A stretch of 53,006 nt of DNA from Nostoc sp. KVJ20. GTDB taxonomy: Bacteria; Cyanobacteriota; Cyanobacteriia; Cyanobacteriales; Nostocaceae. The position numbers and the translations under genes were made by a program. Where the stretch lies: the NCBI RefSeq assembly GCF_001712795.1, contig NZ_KV757591.1, forward strand, positions 1 through 53,006, written 5' to 3'. A model generated the notes under the pieces. The model was not told where the DNA came from and made no database searches. It worked only from the letters and a program-made list of their open reading frames with translations. Below are positions 1 to 8,820 of the stretch, piece after piece (the stretch's first letter is position 1; every line of letters starts with the position of its first letter).

Positions 1-220
1 CAATGCTCATTGGTGTCAACTTAACGCGAAACCGCACGTCCGCCAGGGATTGTAAATCCCTGTCTCATAGCTAAAGTCATCTGAAGATGACTAGATATCC
101 CCAAAAATATTCAGTCTACTTCAGTAGACTTTAGCTATGAGCCAGAGAATTCATTCTCTGGCGGGTTATGAAGCCCGCATCGAAGCTATTTCTCGCTTAA
201 GTTGACACCTATGAGCAATG
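1..220. repeat. Terminal-inverted-repeat (MITE-like) element, copy A
   Basis: The two ends (1-31 and 190-220) are imperfect inverted repeats with the shared core GGTGTCAACTTAA and its complement. Inside are short palindromes (TCATCTGAAGATGA near 79, GTCTACTTCAGTAGAC near 114) and stems such as CCAGGGATT/AATCCCTG. A related copy lies at 28190-28521 in the opposite orientation. There is no coding capacity, so it is probably a non-autonomous mobile repeat. The rest of the stretch up to 409 is the AT-rich upstream region of the kinase gene. Confidence 0.7.
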
Positions 221-409
221 TGCTTTACCCCTACGACAGACGTGCTTTTTCAAGCTCTAAATGCTTTGTCTTTGGTGTCAATGCGTAAGTCCTAAATTCT
301 TAAAAAACTTGAAATCTCAGCACTACCTACCTACTTTCCCTCTCCACAAACCTTACTAAAGCTGGTAGTTGTGCCAAGATGAATTTGAGGAATTAAGGCT
401 TGTGACACA

Positions 410-1789
410 ATGTTAGGACAATTATTAGACGGTCGTTACCAAGTCCTACAGGTTTTAGGTGGAGGTGGATTTGGTCAAACCTACATAGCTCAAGATACTC
501 ATCGGCCAGGTTTCCCGAAATGCGTTGTCAAACACCTTAAGCCCGTCACTCGTAGCCCTGAATTTCTTGAAACTGCCAGACGGCTATTTAGCAATGAGGC
601 AGAAACACTAGAACAACTGGGCAACCATGACCAGATTCCTCGGCTTTTAGCCTATTTTGAAGATAACCAAGAGTTTTTCTTGGTGCAAGAGTTCATTGAA
701 GGGCAAACTCTGAAAGCAGAACTGTTCCCCAATCAACATTGGACGCAAGATCGAGTAATTCAACTCCTCCAACAGGTTTTGGGTATTCTGCAATTTATTC
801 ACAGCCACAATGTTATCCATCGAGATATCAAGCCGGATAATATAATCAGACGGCAACAAGACGGCAAGTTAGTGCTGATTGACTTTGGCGCAGTAAAACA
901 AGTCCAAACTCAACTGCTTACAAGTCCAGGGCGCACGGGGGCTACTATTATCATTGGCACCCCAGGATATATGTCTACAGAACAAGGGCAAGGTAAGCCC
1001 CGCCCCAACAGTGATATTTATTCCTTGGGAATTATTGCTATTCAATCGCTGACGGGGTTACATCCTATAAATTTTGAGGAAGATCCAGATACAGGAGAAA
1101 TTTCTTGGCAGCATCAAGCTAACGTCAGTTCTGAATTGGCATCTGTGCTATCTAAGATGGTGCTACACCACTTCAAACAGCGCTATCAGTCTGCGGCTGA
1201 AGTTCTACAGGCGCTTAAACATCTCGATACGAAAGTAGAAACGCCATTACCTCAACCAGCATTTTTTACACAGCCGCCTCAAGCTTCACTTTCTCAAGAA
1301 AACTCAATTGGGTATCAGTCTGCTTCTATCTTGTCTGCGGAAAACTACAACCGCCTAGAAAAAATTCTTTTAGAATTTGTTGGCCCTGTTGCCTCAAGAT
1401 TACTACGACAAGTTGCGGCATCAGCGCCTAACCTTGAAGAATTAATTAATCAATTGGGTCTTCATCTCAGAGGAAATCAACAAATTGATTTTAAGAAGAA
1501 AACAACTTTCCTTCTAGAGAAACCTACTCTACTACAAGAATTTACTGTTAAATCTGAAATTAAGTCAAATATTTTACCAAGCCAAGAGCCTCAATTAATC
1601 AGTGACAGCTTTGTGCATCAGTGTGAGCGAGAGTTGGCTGATTTAATTGGCCCAATAGCTAAGTTCTTAGTGCAAAAAGCTGTTAAATCTTCTGGACAAA
1701 TTTCTCGTGCAGAATTTGTAAAAATTTTAGCATCACAAATTCCCGAATCTCAAAAAGCTTTACAATTTCAGCAACGCTTAATCTCTTGA
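410..1789 (+). CDS. Serine/threonine protein kinase with duplicated C-terminal helical module
   Basis: This is a Hanks-type kinase, predicted cytoplasmic because no membrane segment is visible. Residues about 10-270 form the kinase domain: glycine-rich loop GGGGFG (17-22), ATP lysine in VVKHLKP (about 41), catalytic HRDIKPDN (about 137-144) and DFG (about 158-160), so it should be active. The last 140 residues contain two related helical segments, one around EFVGPVASRLL and one around DLIGPIAKFLV, which look like an internal duplication. Kinases with such tails are common in filamentous cyanobacteria. The ATG at 410 opens directly into the domain; the upstream GTG at 400 is out of frame. Substrate unknown. 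Confidence 0.9.
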   Translation: MLGQLLDGRYQVLQVLGGGGFGQTYIAQDTHRPGFPKCVVKHLKPVTRSPEFLETARRLFSNEAETLEQLGNHDQIPRLLAYFEDNQEFFLVQEFIEGQTLKAELFPNQHWTQDRVIQLLQQVLGILQFIHSHNVIHRDIKPDNIIRRQQDGKLVLIDFGAVKQVQTQLLTSPGRTGATIIIGTPGYMSTEQGQGKPRPNSDIYSLGIIAIQSLTGLHPINFEEDPDTGEISWQHQANVSSELASVLSKMVLHHFKQRYQSAAEVLQALKHLDTKVETPLPQPAFFTQPPQASLSQENSIGYQSASILSAENYNRLEKILLEFVGPVASRLLRQVAASAPNLEELINQLGLHLRGNQQIDFKKKTTFLLEKPTLLQEFTVKSEIKSNILPSQEPQLISDSFVHQCERELADLIGPIAKFLVQKAVKSSGQISRAEFVKILASQIPESQKALQFQQRLIS

Positions 1790-1869
1790 TTTTTTAAATA
1801 TTGCGTTTTTCTCTCAGTGAATTACGAATTACGAACTTGTACTGAGCGTAGCCGAAGTATTACGAATTA

Positions 1870-2784
1870 TTAGCTCTGGTTATTCAACATCTCCATAGCT
1901 ATTTTTAAGCTAGCTTTCATCCGATTAAATGCCTCTGCTAACCCACCAATTTCATCATTAGAGGTTTCTTCAAAATCAGCGCTCATATCACCAATACTAA
2001 CCTTTTGGGCTATTTTCTCTATTCTTCTGATGCGCTGAATTACATATTTTTTGATTAAGAAGTTAATTAAGAAAACTACGATCGCAAAGATCGTAATTAA
2101 AAGTCCCATTATCAATATCCAAGTCCGTTTGGCATTGGCAAAAATTTCTTCAGAGGGAACAGAGATGATTTGAGCAGAAACAATCTGATTGAGTTGCCAG
2201 CCAAAACCATTTTCTGAGCCATAAGTTGCCAACTGACTCTTAGGAGCCTGATCTGGTGTAGAATGACATCGCAGACATTGCTGCTGTGTAATCTTTAGTG
2301 GTCGCGCAATGTAAAATACTTCGTTTTCTGACAAGTTACGAAAGCCCTTAATTTCTAGAGTGTTGGGTTCGTTGCGAAAACGCTCTACAAGTTGAGCTTC
2401 AAAACTATCAGCTTTATCCGCTAAGTTAGTGGGATTAAGTGTTGCATCTTTATGAAAAAAGTTTTTATATTCCGGCTTTTTCCGAAAATTTTCAAAAACC
2501 TCTTTAGAAGAAAAAGTTGGTACTACTTCAGGCATGAACGTTGGATTAGTTTCTAGTCTAGGCGATAATAATGGGTCTATGCGATTTTGTGTATAGTTTC
2601 TAACTGCGTTTACCATTTGGATGAGAATCTGCGCTTGAGAAACCACTTCATTTTGCGCTCTCCCTTGAAGTACACTGGATAAGGCAACGCCACTTCCTAA
2701 AATACTGACTATGAAAACTAATATTAAAAGTAAGTTAAATTTAGCACCTATTTTCAAGTTTCTTAACGTAATTTTGTTCAACAT
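1870..2784 (-). CDS. Membrane sensor protein with DUF3365 (c-haem-type CxxCH) and HAMP domains
   Basis: The 304-residue protein has an N-terminal membrane segment (about 15-40), a periplasmic domain of about 175 residues containing QQCLRCHSTP (about 168-177, a CxxCH haem-c signature), a second membrane helix (about 218-245) and a HAMP linker ending in EIGGLAEAFNRM. DUF3365/Tll0287-like domains are known to bind c-type haem, so redox or gas sensing is plausible. No kinase or methyl-accepting output domain follows; the chain ends just after HAMP, so it may work through a partner. It is divergent from the binding lipoprotein at 2962 and may be co-regulated with it. Confidence 0.82.
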   Translation of the reverse strand: MLNKITLRNLKIGAKFNLLLILVFIVSILGSGVALSSVLQGRAQNEVVSQAQILIQMVNAVRNYTQNRIDPLLSPRLETNPTFMPEVVPTFSSKEVFENFRKKPEYKNFFHKDATLNPTNLADKADSFEAQLVERFRNEPNTLEIKGFRNLSENEVFYIARPLKITQQQCLRCHSTPDQAPKSQLATYGSENGFGWQLNQIVSAQIISVPSEEIFANAKRTWILIMGLLITIFAIVVFLINFLIKKYVIQRIRRIEKIAQKVSIGDMSADFEETSNDEIGGLAEAFNRMKASLKIAMEMLNNQS

Positions 2785-2961
2785 AACCTAACCAACGAAG
2801 GTGGTATCTGAGTTTGTATAATATTTATTTATACCTGTTAAAAAACAACTTAACAATATTTAAATAAATATTAATTTTTTGCCGTAATATAAGCTATTTA
2901 GGCAGTATTCAAACTTATCTAAATTAGTCCTGAAAGCCAATTTATTTTCTTACCATAATTA

Positions 2962-3819
2962 GTGATGTCTTTGCGATTTCCCCGTCGTTTCTTTCTGTTT
3001 AATCTGCTAGGCTTAACATTTACTGCCTGCCAATCACCCAAGAAATTTGAGGGTGCTTTAACTGTTGGTGTTATCAATTATGGTGGTGGTGAACAGATAA
3101 TTAACCAATATGCTAGGTTTAATAATTACTTAGGTGAAAAAACAAAGTCATATATTCAGCTAGAGCCTGTTTTTAATGAAAATAAAGCAGTTGAGCGCCT
3201 TGCAGCTCGTGCTTGGTCATTGGTATTTGCGCCACCGGGTTTAGCGGCTATTGCGATCGCACGGTATCAATATCTTCCTCTATTTCCTTTAATCGGTATT
3301 AATAATCTGCGCTCAATTTTCGTTGTTCGCAAAGAGAGTCCGATCACCGAGTTGAAGCAGTTACAAGGTCAAATAGTGGCTTTAGGGCAGTTAGGTTCAG
3401 CTACAGGATATTATTTTCCACTTTACAATCTTTATGGTACAACACTAGCTGACATCCTGTTTGCACCCACACCCAAAGCTGCGCTGGAGTTGGTCGCCCA
3501 AGGAAAAGCGATCGCCTGTGCTGTCTCGGAGGCGGAATTGAGTCTCCATGCTTCGCAGTTGGCCCCAACCGAATTTCGCATACTATTTAAAGACCCTCAC
3601 TATGTACCATTAGGCGTGGTCTTGATTGGGCCAAATGTAGAGCGGAACCGTCAAGAGTTTATTCGCAAAGTAATGAGTGATGCGCCTTCAGATTTAGCTC
3701 AAGAAGTGGGCTATGTACCCAATGGGCAAGTACCAGATTACAGATACATGATTTCTGTTGTTGATCGGGTAAGCTCGATTACTTCTCTACTAGAAAAAAA
3801 ACCTGTGCGTTTATTTTAA
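2962..3819 (+). CDS. Phosphate/phosphonate-type ABC substrate-binding lipoprotein (PhnD-like)
   Basis: It is about 285 residues and starts with a basic segment plus hydrophobic stretch ending in a lipobox, LTFTAC, so it is a predicted lipoprotein. The mature part fits the PhnD/SsuA-like periplasmic binding fold: GVINYGGGEQI near the start, then a hinge-type segment around ELKQLQGQIVALG. Start could be GTG 2962 or ATG 2965, one codon apart. No permease or ATPase gene adjoins it. Its head-to-head neighbour is a DUF3365-HAMP sensor, so it might be a ligand-presenting protein for that sensor rather than a transporter part (inference). Ligand unknown. Confidence 0.82.
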   Translation: MMSLRFPRRFFLFNLLGLTFTACQSPKKFEGALTVGVINYGGGEQIINQYARFNNYLGEKTKSYIQLEPVFNENKAVERLAARAWSLVFAPPGLAAIAIARYQYLPLFPLIGINNLRSIFVVRKESPITELKQLQGQIVALGQLGSATGYYFPLYNLYGTTLADILFAPTPKAALELVAQGKAIACAVSEAELSLHASQLAPTEFRILFKDPHYVPLGVVLIGPNVERNRQEFIRKVMSDAPSDLAQEVGYVPNGQVPDYRYMISVVDRVSSITSLLEKKPVRLF

Positions 3820-3933
3820 GATTTGTCATTTGTTATTTGTCATTTGTCATTTGTCAATAAATGAAAATGATCATCTAGCATAATCCAATGCCCCATGCCC
3901 AATGCCCCATGCCCACAATACCTATCACCTTGC

Positions 3934-4704
3934 TCAAAAAAACAATTTAAATCGTGCTAGCTGGCTTTCAATTGTTCCTGTCAGGATTTTATTCAGTTCT
4001 GTGGTGTCTTGGAATTGCAAAATCTGCTGTGTGGGTAAGTCGAAGGGAAATTGCCCTTCAAAGTCTGGACGTTGCATTTGTGCTAGTAGAATCTGTTCAG
4101 AACGCTTACTTTGGATGGCATAGCCAATTTCAATACAGACATTCGGACTGGGAATTAATTGGGGGGTTTCTTTCCCATCAATACTAGCAATGGGGGTGGT
4201 GTCAGCGACAAATAATAAACTTTTACGGATTTTTCGCATGATCGTGCGGTTAATTCGGAAAGTAGCACCGCTGGGACGAGATGATTCTACCAATGTTAAC
4301 GGAAGGCGCGATCGCAAGTTTAAACTGTCCAAACTTTCTCGCAGTTCTTCTCTAAGAACATTTGTCGCTTCGGCATACTCAGTTTGACAGGATAAAAAAA
4401 TCGTTGGTTCTAACTGAGCCAACACCGCTTGCTTGGTAAAATAAATTTCATGACTAATTAAGTCAATATTAGAGACGCAATAACCACCACTACCTTCTAC
4501 ATAAAATTCAATATTTTCCCCTTCCAGATAGCGCCCAAACCAAGTTGATTTTTTAACTTCGTCACTTTCTTCCAAAAAGTCTGCTCGCAATGCTGATTTC
4601 AGCAGACTTTTTTTGCTTAAGCGAATGTCTGGCGGACGTTTTTCCAGTTCTGGAATCGGCTCATAATCCTGTAGATACCACGCTCTGAGCGCAATAATTG
4701 ACAT
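3934..4704 (-). CDS. Orphan protein with a C-terminal TIR-like/nucleotide-binding fold
   Basis: The product is 256 residues with no signal peptide. From about residue 97 it reads like a TIR-type Rossmann fold: PTIFLSCQTEYAEATNVL (first strand and helix), RKSLLFVADTTPI (middle strand), then PNVCIEIGYAI with a conserved-type Glu, a strand QILLAQM and PFDLPTQQILQF. This late motif (N-V-x-x-E-x-G-Y-A ... PFDL) is typical of TIR-like and related nucleoside-hydrolase effector domains. The N-terminal 95 residues are not recognised. The fold call comes from motifs only; an enzymatically inactive or unrelated Rossmann protein remains possible. Confidence 0.65.
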   Translation of the reverse strand: MSIIALRAWYLQDYEPIPELEKRPPDIRLSKKSLLKSALRADFLEESDEVKKSTWFGRYLEGENIEFYVEGSGGYCVSNIDLISHEIYFTKQAVLAQLEPTIFLSCQTEYAEATNVLREELRESLDSLNLRSRLPLTLVESSRPSGATFRINRTIMRKIRKSLLFVADTTPIASIDGKETPQLIPSPNVCIEIGYAIQSKRSEQILLAQMQRPDFEGQFPFDLPTQQILQFQDTTELNKILTGTIESQLARFKLFF

Positions 4705-5099
4705 AAGGCGCTATTTAAACTGTTTCTCTTATTAAACTTAGTATAATCTTACACCAAGAGTAGTCACTATTTCAGACTTCTCTTTAAACACAACAACACC
4801 CAAACCTCTACTCGCTGAACCATCTCCTCTCATTGTTTATCATAGCCAGGGATGTACTAACTTTCATTGCTTGTGTAAACAAGTTATGAAAACCAGTCAC
4901 AGCGCCCCCTAATCTTCCATATTTGAGGAAATAGCAGTTTTCGCGTTGGGTGTTGCTGTTTTTTGACGAGACAGATGTAAGTTAAACAGCGTCTTTTACC
5001 TCTTATTACATTCCATACGCAGCTGTTATATCTGCCAGGGAAGCTTATTTAGTAGCTTCAATAATTAAAATATCACTTTATAGATAGGAGGGATTCTTT

Positions 5100-5223
5100 T
5101 TGCAACTAAACTTTACGATGGGTGAGGAAGGTAAGTTTACTAGAATCCCTTTGATTCAAGAATCCCACGGCTTTCTTTCTAAATGAGGCTTGCGCTATAT
5201 TTGGGCAGTCGTGGGAATGTCAA
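5100..5223 (+). pseudogene. Remnant of an IS200/IS605-type element: TnpB C-terminal tail plus right-end hairpin
   Basis: An open stretch from 5100 to a TGA at 5184-5186 encodes a tail ending in RIPLIQESHGFLSK, which resembles the C-terminal ends of cyanobacterial TnpB proteins. It is closed upstream by an in-frame stop. It runs into the stem TCCCACG (5163-5169) and its partner CGTGGGA (5210-5216), followed by ATGTCAA, the sort of right end seen on Nostoc IS605 elements. tnpA and the rest of tnpB are missing. The assignment rests on remembered family features. Confidence 0.42.
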
Positions 5224-5335
5224 TTGTGTAAATTCTAGCTAAGAACTTGGTTGTGATTGTTGAACAAAGGAGATTGACGTATTCTTTGTTCACTGCCCAC
5301 GCAAGTAAATTCAGGAATTGTTATAGGATGAGATA

Positions 5336-5440
5336 ATGACTCTGTGGAACTGGAATACTGATCACAGTCAAATAAACAAAAGACTTGACCGATTTAATGA
5401 TGCGATGAATCTTGCTTGGTCACAGATTAAACAGAGGTAA
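5336..5440 (+). CDS. Possible 34-residue small protein
   Basis: ATG at 5336 opens a 34-codon frame starting MTLWNWNTDHSQ and ending WSQIKQR, with a weak purine-rich AGGATGAG 6-13 bases ahead. The composition is plausible for a short amphipathic peptide, but no family is recognised. Its length is within what chance would give. It lies between an IS remnant and the aldo/keto reductase. Confidence 0.22.
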   Translation: MTLWNWNTDHSQINKRLDRFNDAMNLAWSQIKQR

Positions 5441-5513
5441 TTATTGTGCCACTAAAAGCTCGAATGACTGTCGTTTTTAGATTTGAAGTTGATAAGCAAT
5501 CCACAATCCACTG

Positions 5514-6695
5514 ATGTTATATAGACGATTTGGACGTACAGAATTACAGATGCCAGTGTTTTCCTGCGGTGGCATGAGATATCAGTTTAAATGGCAGGAT
5601 GTTCCCAATGATGAAATTCCTGCCGATAACCAGGCGAATCTCGAAGCGACTATTAGAAGGGCTGTCGAGGTTGGGATTAATCATATTGAAACTGCTCGTG
5701 GTTATGGCACTTCCGAAATGCAATTGGGAAGGGTTTTACCTCAATTTCCCCGTGAAAAATTGATTGTTCAGACGAAAATCAGTCCAACGGCAGATGCGAA
5801 AGAATTTCGCCAGACGTTTGAACAATCATTGAAAAATCTCCAGCTAGATTATGTTGACCTTTTAGGGTTACACGGCATCAATCATGCGGAGTCGTTAGAT
5901 TATAGCATTCGTCCTGGAGGTTGTTTAGAAGTAGCGCAGCAGTTGCAAGCTGAGGGAAAAGTTAGATTTATTGGTTTTTCTACACATGGCTCAACAGAGT
6001 TAATTGTGGAGACAATTAATACCAATCTATTTGATTACGTTAACCTGCACTGGTACTACATAAATCAATGGAATTGGGCGGCAATTGAAGCAGCTAAACG
6101 CCACGATATGGGGGTATTTATCATTAGCCCATCGAATAAAGGAGGTTTGTTGTATGAACCTCCACAAAAATTAGTAAATCTTTGCGCTCCTTTGAGTCCA
6201 ATGGTGTTTAATGATTTGTTTTGTTTGAGTCATCAAGAGGTGCATACTCTAAGTTTGGGAGCAGCCAAACCACAAGATTTTGATGAACATCTGAAGACTT
6301 TAGAATTAATAGATCAGGCATCGTCAATTTTGCCACCAATTTTAGCAAGGTTGGAGTCAGAAGCGATCGCGACTTTGGGAGAAGATTGGGTAAAATCTTG
6401 GGAGACAAATCTACCAACCTTTAAGGAAACCCCTGGTGAGATAAATATTCGGGTGATTTTGTGGCTACGGAATCTAGCGATCGCTTACGACCTGGTAGAT
6501 TATGCTAAAATGCGCTACAACCTGCTTGGCAACGGCAATCACTGGTTTCCTGGCAATAAAGCTGAAGGACTAGAAGAATTAGACTTGCGGCAATCTCTCG
6601 CCCGCAATCCCCACGCTGATAAAATACCAAAAGTTTTGGCACAAGCCCATCAGATGTTAGTGGGTGAAGAAGTGCGGCGTTTATCTCAGCAGTAA
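5514..6695 (+). CDS. Aldo/keto reductase family oxidoreductase
   Basis: The 393-residue protein shows the AKR TIM-barrel layout: N-terminal MLYRRFGRTELQMPVFSCGG, the first active-site motif as ETARGYGTS (about 60-68; the usual Asp is Glu here, the catalytic Tyr is kept), the catalytic Lys in QTKIS, the His position in LLGLHGIN, and GKVRFIGFSTHG. The C-terminal third is longer than in simple AKRs and resembles the predicted-oxidoreductase branch that often ends in a ferredoxin domain, but no CxxCxxC motif is present. NADPH-dependent carbonyl reduction is likely; the substrate is unknown. The ATG at 5514 is the first in frame and matches the family start. Confidence 0.88.
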   Translation: MLYRRFGRTELQMPVFSCGGMRYQFKWQDVPNDEIPADNQANLEATIRRAVEVGINHIETARGYGTSEMQLGRVLPQFPREKLIVQTKISPTADAKEFRQTFEQSLKNLQLDYVDLLGLHGINHAESLDYSIRPGGCLEVAQQLQAEGKVRFIGFSTHGSTELIVETINTNLFDYVNLHWYYINQWNWAAIEAAKRHDMGVFIISPSNKGGLLYEPPQKLVNLCAPLSPMVFNDLFCLSHQEVHTLSLGAAKPQDFDEHLKTLELIDQASSILPPILARLESEAIATLGEDWVKSWETNLPTFKETPGEINIRVILWLRNLAIAYDLVDYAKMRYNLLGNGNHWFPGNKAEGLEELDLRQSLARNPHADKIPKVLAQAHQMLVGEEVRRLSQQ

Positions 6696-6808
6696 GTGTG
6701 AAGTTAGGGACTTTGAATGTTTTTATGCAATTCTATCCCTAACTTGACGGCTCATTACTGTACCTATCAATTAAATTGAGATTGTAGGTGGATTTACATC
6801 AATTATGC

Positions 6809-6844
6809 AAGACAAACACATCTAACTCTAGATGTGTTTGTCTT
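6809..6844. terminator. 16-bp perfect hairpin, possible terminator
   Basis: AAGACAAACACATCTA at 6809-6824 pairs perfectly with 6829-6844 across the loop ACTC. It lies 113 bases after the aldo/keto reductase stop. The downstream T run is poor (TCTTATTGG), so it may be a factor-assisted terminator or a repeat. Nothing else is seen between 6696 and the Pho-box-like site. Confidence 0.5.
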
Positions 6845-6929
6845 ATTGGCAAAGCTTATAAATTATGCAGTCGAGAATAAACCAGACTAAGCAAAGTTTG
6901 ATAAATATTTTCTAAGGTTAAATTGTTTT

Positions 6930-6959
6930 ATTAACCCTTAGATAACTCAATCTTTACTT
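6930..6959 (+). promoter_or_regulatory. Pho-box-like triple direct repeat upstream of phoD
   Basis: Three octamers, ATTAACCC, GATAACTC and CTTTACTT, sit at exact 11-base spacing (8 + 3). This matches the layout of cyanobacterial Pho boxes (repeats of YTTAAYYW with 3-base spacers) bound by the PhoB-type regulator SphR. The site ends 68 bases before the phoD ATG. It suggests phosphate-starvation induction. Confidence 0.55.
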
Positions 6960-7027
6960 ATTGCCATAACAGAATATGGTAAACACTTATCCTGTAATAC
7001 CTTAGTTTAAGCTTGCTATTATTTAGT

Positions 7028-8629
7028 ATGGAATCTCATCACCCATTAAAGCTAAACCGTCGTCAGTTTTTGCTACGTTCGGCTATCACAGCCGGTGGAA
7101 TTATTTCCACAAATCTTGTATCAAAATCACCAGTTTTTGCCCAAGCACCTGCAATTATCACTTCTGATAAAATGCGTCCTGCCATACCTTATGGCGTAGC
7201 TAGCGGAGATATATCTAAGGATAGCATCGTCATTTGGAGTAGGAGCGATCGCCCTGCAAAAATGATCGTAGAATATTCTACCAGCGAATCTTTTCGCAAT
7301 GTGCAGCGAGTTGTGGGGCCCAATGCTTTAAAAAATAGCGACTTTACAGCACGACTTTATCTGAAGAATCTACCCCCAGACCAAAAATTATTTTATCGGG
7401 TGATTTTCCAAGATTTAGATTATCAAGGTACTTACAGCGCTCCCTTTTATGGCACTTTCCGAACTCCCCCCAAATATGGACGAGATATATTCTTTGTTTG
7501 GGGTGGCGACACAGCCGGTCAAGGATGGGGGATTAATCCTGATTTTGGTGGGATGAAAATTTATGAAACTATGCGCCAACTTAATCCCGACTTTTTTATC
7601 CATTCTGGCGATAATATTTATGCCGATGGTCCAATTCAATCAGAAGTTATCCTAGACGACGGCACTATTTGGAGAAATATCACTACACCAGAAAAATCAA
7701 AAGTAGCAGAAACTCTCACCGAATTTCGTGGAAACTATATTTACAATTTGCTGGATGAAAACATCAAGCGTTTCAACGCTGAAGTTCCCATCTTGGCACA
7801 GTGGGACGACCACGAAACCACAAATAACTGGTATCCTGGTGAATTTCTTTTAAACGATAATCGCTACACAGTTAAGGATGTTAACTTGCTAGCCCAAAGA
7901 GGAAGACAAGCATTTTTAGAATATTTACCTATTGGGTATCCAACCAATAATCCAGAGCAAGCAAGAATTTATCGCTCTTTCAACTATGGCCCATTATTAG
8001 ACATTTTCATGCTGGATGAGCGCACCTATCGGGGCCCAAATACTCCCAATCGTCAGCCAGTACCAAGTGAAGAAACAGAATTTTTAAGCAGAAAACAATT
8101 GCAATGGTTGAAAAGGCAATTGCTGTCATCAAAAGCAACATGGAAAGTGATTGCTAGTGATATGCCTTTGGGTTTGATAATTCGAGACGGTAGCACTGAT
8201 TTTGAAGCTTGGGCGAATGGAGACGGCCCGGCTTTAGGAAGAGAATTAGAACTTGCCGATTTATTACGATTTATCAAAAACAAAAATATCCAGAATGTTG
8301 TTTGGTTAACTGCTGATGTACATTACGCAGCAGCCCACTATTACAACCCCGCCAAAGCACAGTTTACCGACTTCAAGCCTTTTTGGGAGTTCGTCGCTGG
8401 GCCTCTTAACTCTGGCACATTTGGCCCCAACCAATTGGAAAATACTTTTGGCCCACAATTAGTATTTCAAAGCCTTCCTCCAGGTACGAAAGCAAATCGA
8501 CCTCCAAGTGAAGGTTTGCAATTTTTTGGAGGAGTCAAGATTAATGCAAATACAAAGGTGATGACGGTAACATTGCGTAACTTGGCAGGCGAAATTGTTT
8601 ACAGCCTAGATTTACCGCCAGAAAAATAA
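7028..8629 (+). CDS. phoD: Alkaline phosphatase/phosphodiesterase D, Tat-exported
   Basis: The 533-residue protein belongs to the PhoD family of metal-dependent phosphoesterases. The N-terminus has a twin-arginine signal (NRRQFLLRS, residues about 13-21), a hydrophobic stretch and a likely cleavage after VFAQ. The core shows the metallophosphatase motifs: WGGDTAGQGW, IHSGDNIYADG, QWDDHETTNNW and WLTADVHYAAAHYY. It should release phosphate from phosphodi- and monoesters in the periplasm. ATG 7028 is preferred over TTG 7013 because it places the Tat motif normally. The upstream Pho-box-like repeats and downstream hairpin (8641-8716) suggest an independent phosphate-regulated unit. Confidence 0.92.
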   Translation: MESHHPLKLNRRQFLLRSAITAGGIISTNLVSKSPVFAQAPAIITSDKMRPAIPYGVASGDISKDSIVIWSRSDRPAKMIVEYSTSESFRNVQRVVGPNALKNSDFTARLYLKNLPPDQKLFYRVIFQDLDYQGTYSAPFYGTFRTPPKYGRDIFFVWGGDTAGQGWGINPDFGGMKIYETMRQLNPDFFIHSGDNIYADGPIQSEVILDDGTIWRNITTPEKSKVAETLTEFRGNYIYNLLDENIKRFNAEVPILAQWDDHETTNNWYPGEFLLNDNRYTVKDVNLLAQRGRQAFLEYLPIGYPTNNPEQARIYRSFNYGPLLDIFMLDERTYRGPNTPNRQPVPSEETEFLSRKQLQWLKRQLLSSKATWKVIASDMPLGLIIRDGSTDFEAWANGDGPALGRELELADLLRFIKNKNIQNVVWLTADVHYAAAHYYNPAKAQFTDFKPFWEFVAGPLNSGTFGPNQLENTFGPQLVFQSLPPGTKANRPPSEGLQFFGGVKINANTKVMTVTLRNLAGEIVYSLDLPPEK

Positions 8630-8640
8630 ATCGTCAAAAT

Positions 8641-8716
8641 CACAGCAAAATATAGCCAGTTGGATAGAGTAATTACGCAATTTTTTACTCTGTCTGCTGG
8701 CTTTGCTGTTTTTTTC
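8641..8716 (+). terminator. Long imperfect hairpin with T tract after phoD
   Basis: ACAGCAAA, GCCAG and AGAGTAA on the left arm pair with TTACTCT, CTGGC and TTTGCTGT on the right, followed directly by a run of seven or more T. This is a good intrinsic terminator for phoD. Confidence 0.72.
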
Positions 8717-8820
8717 GGACATATTGAGGGATGAAAAGACTTTGTGCGATGCCTGGGGCGGGCTTTGCCAACGCCATTGATAGGAGGTAAATTTAAGTAG
8801 TTAGAGTTTTGGAGTTGATC

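Larger units (their letters stand above)
4705..5513. other. Gene-poor stretch with an IS200/IS605 scar
   Basis: No full-length gene was found in these 800 bases. They contain the IS605-like remnant at 5100-5223, a small inverted repeat GAACAAAG/CTTTGTTC at 5262-5291 and a possible 34-codon ORF at 5336-5440. The part from 4705 to 5099 shows only short, stop-filled frames. Confidence 0.6.
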
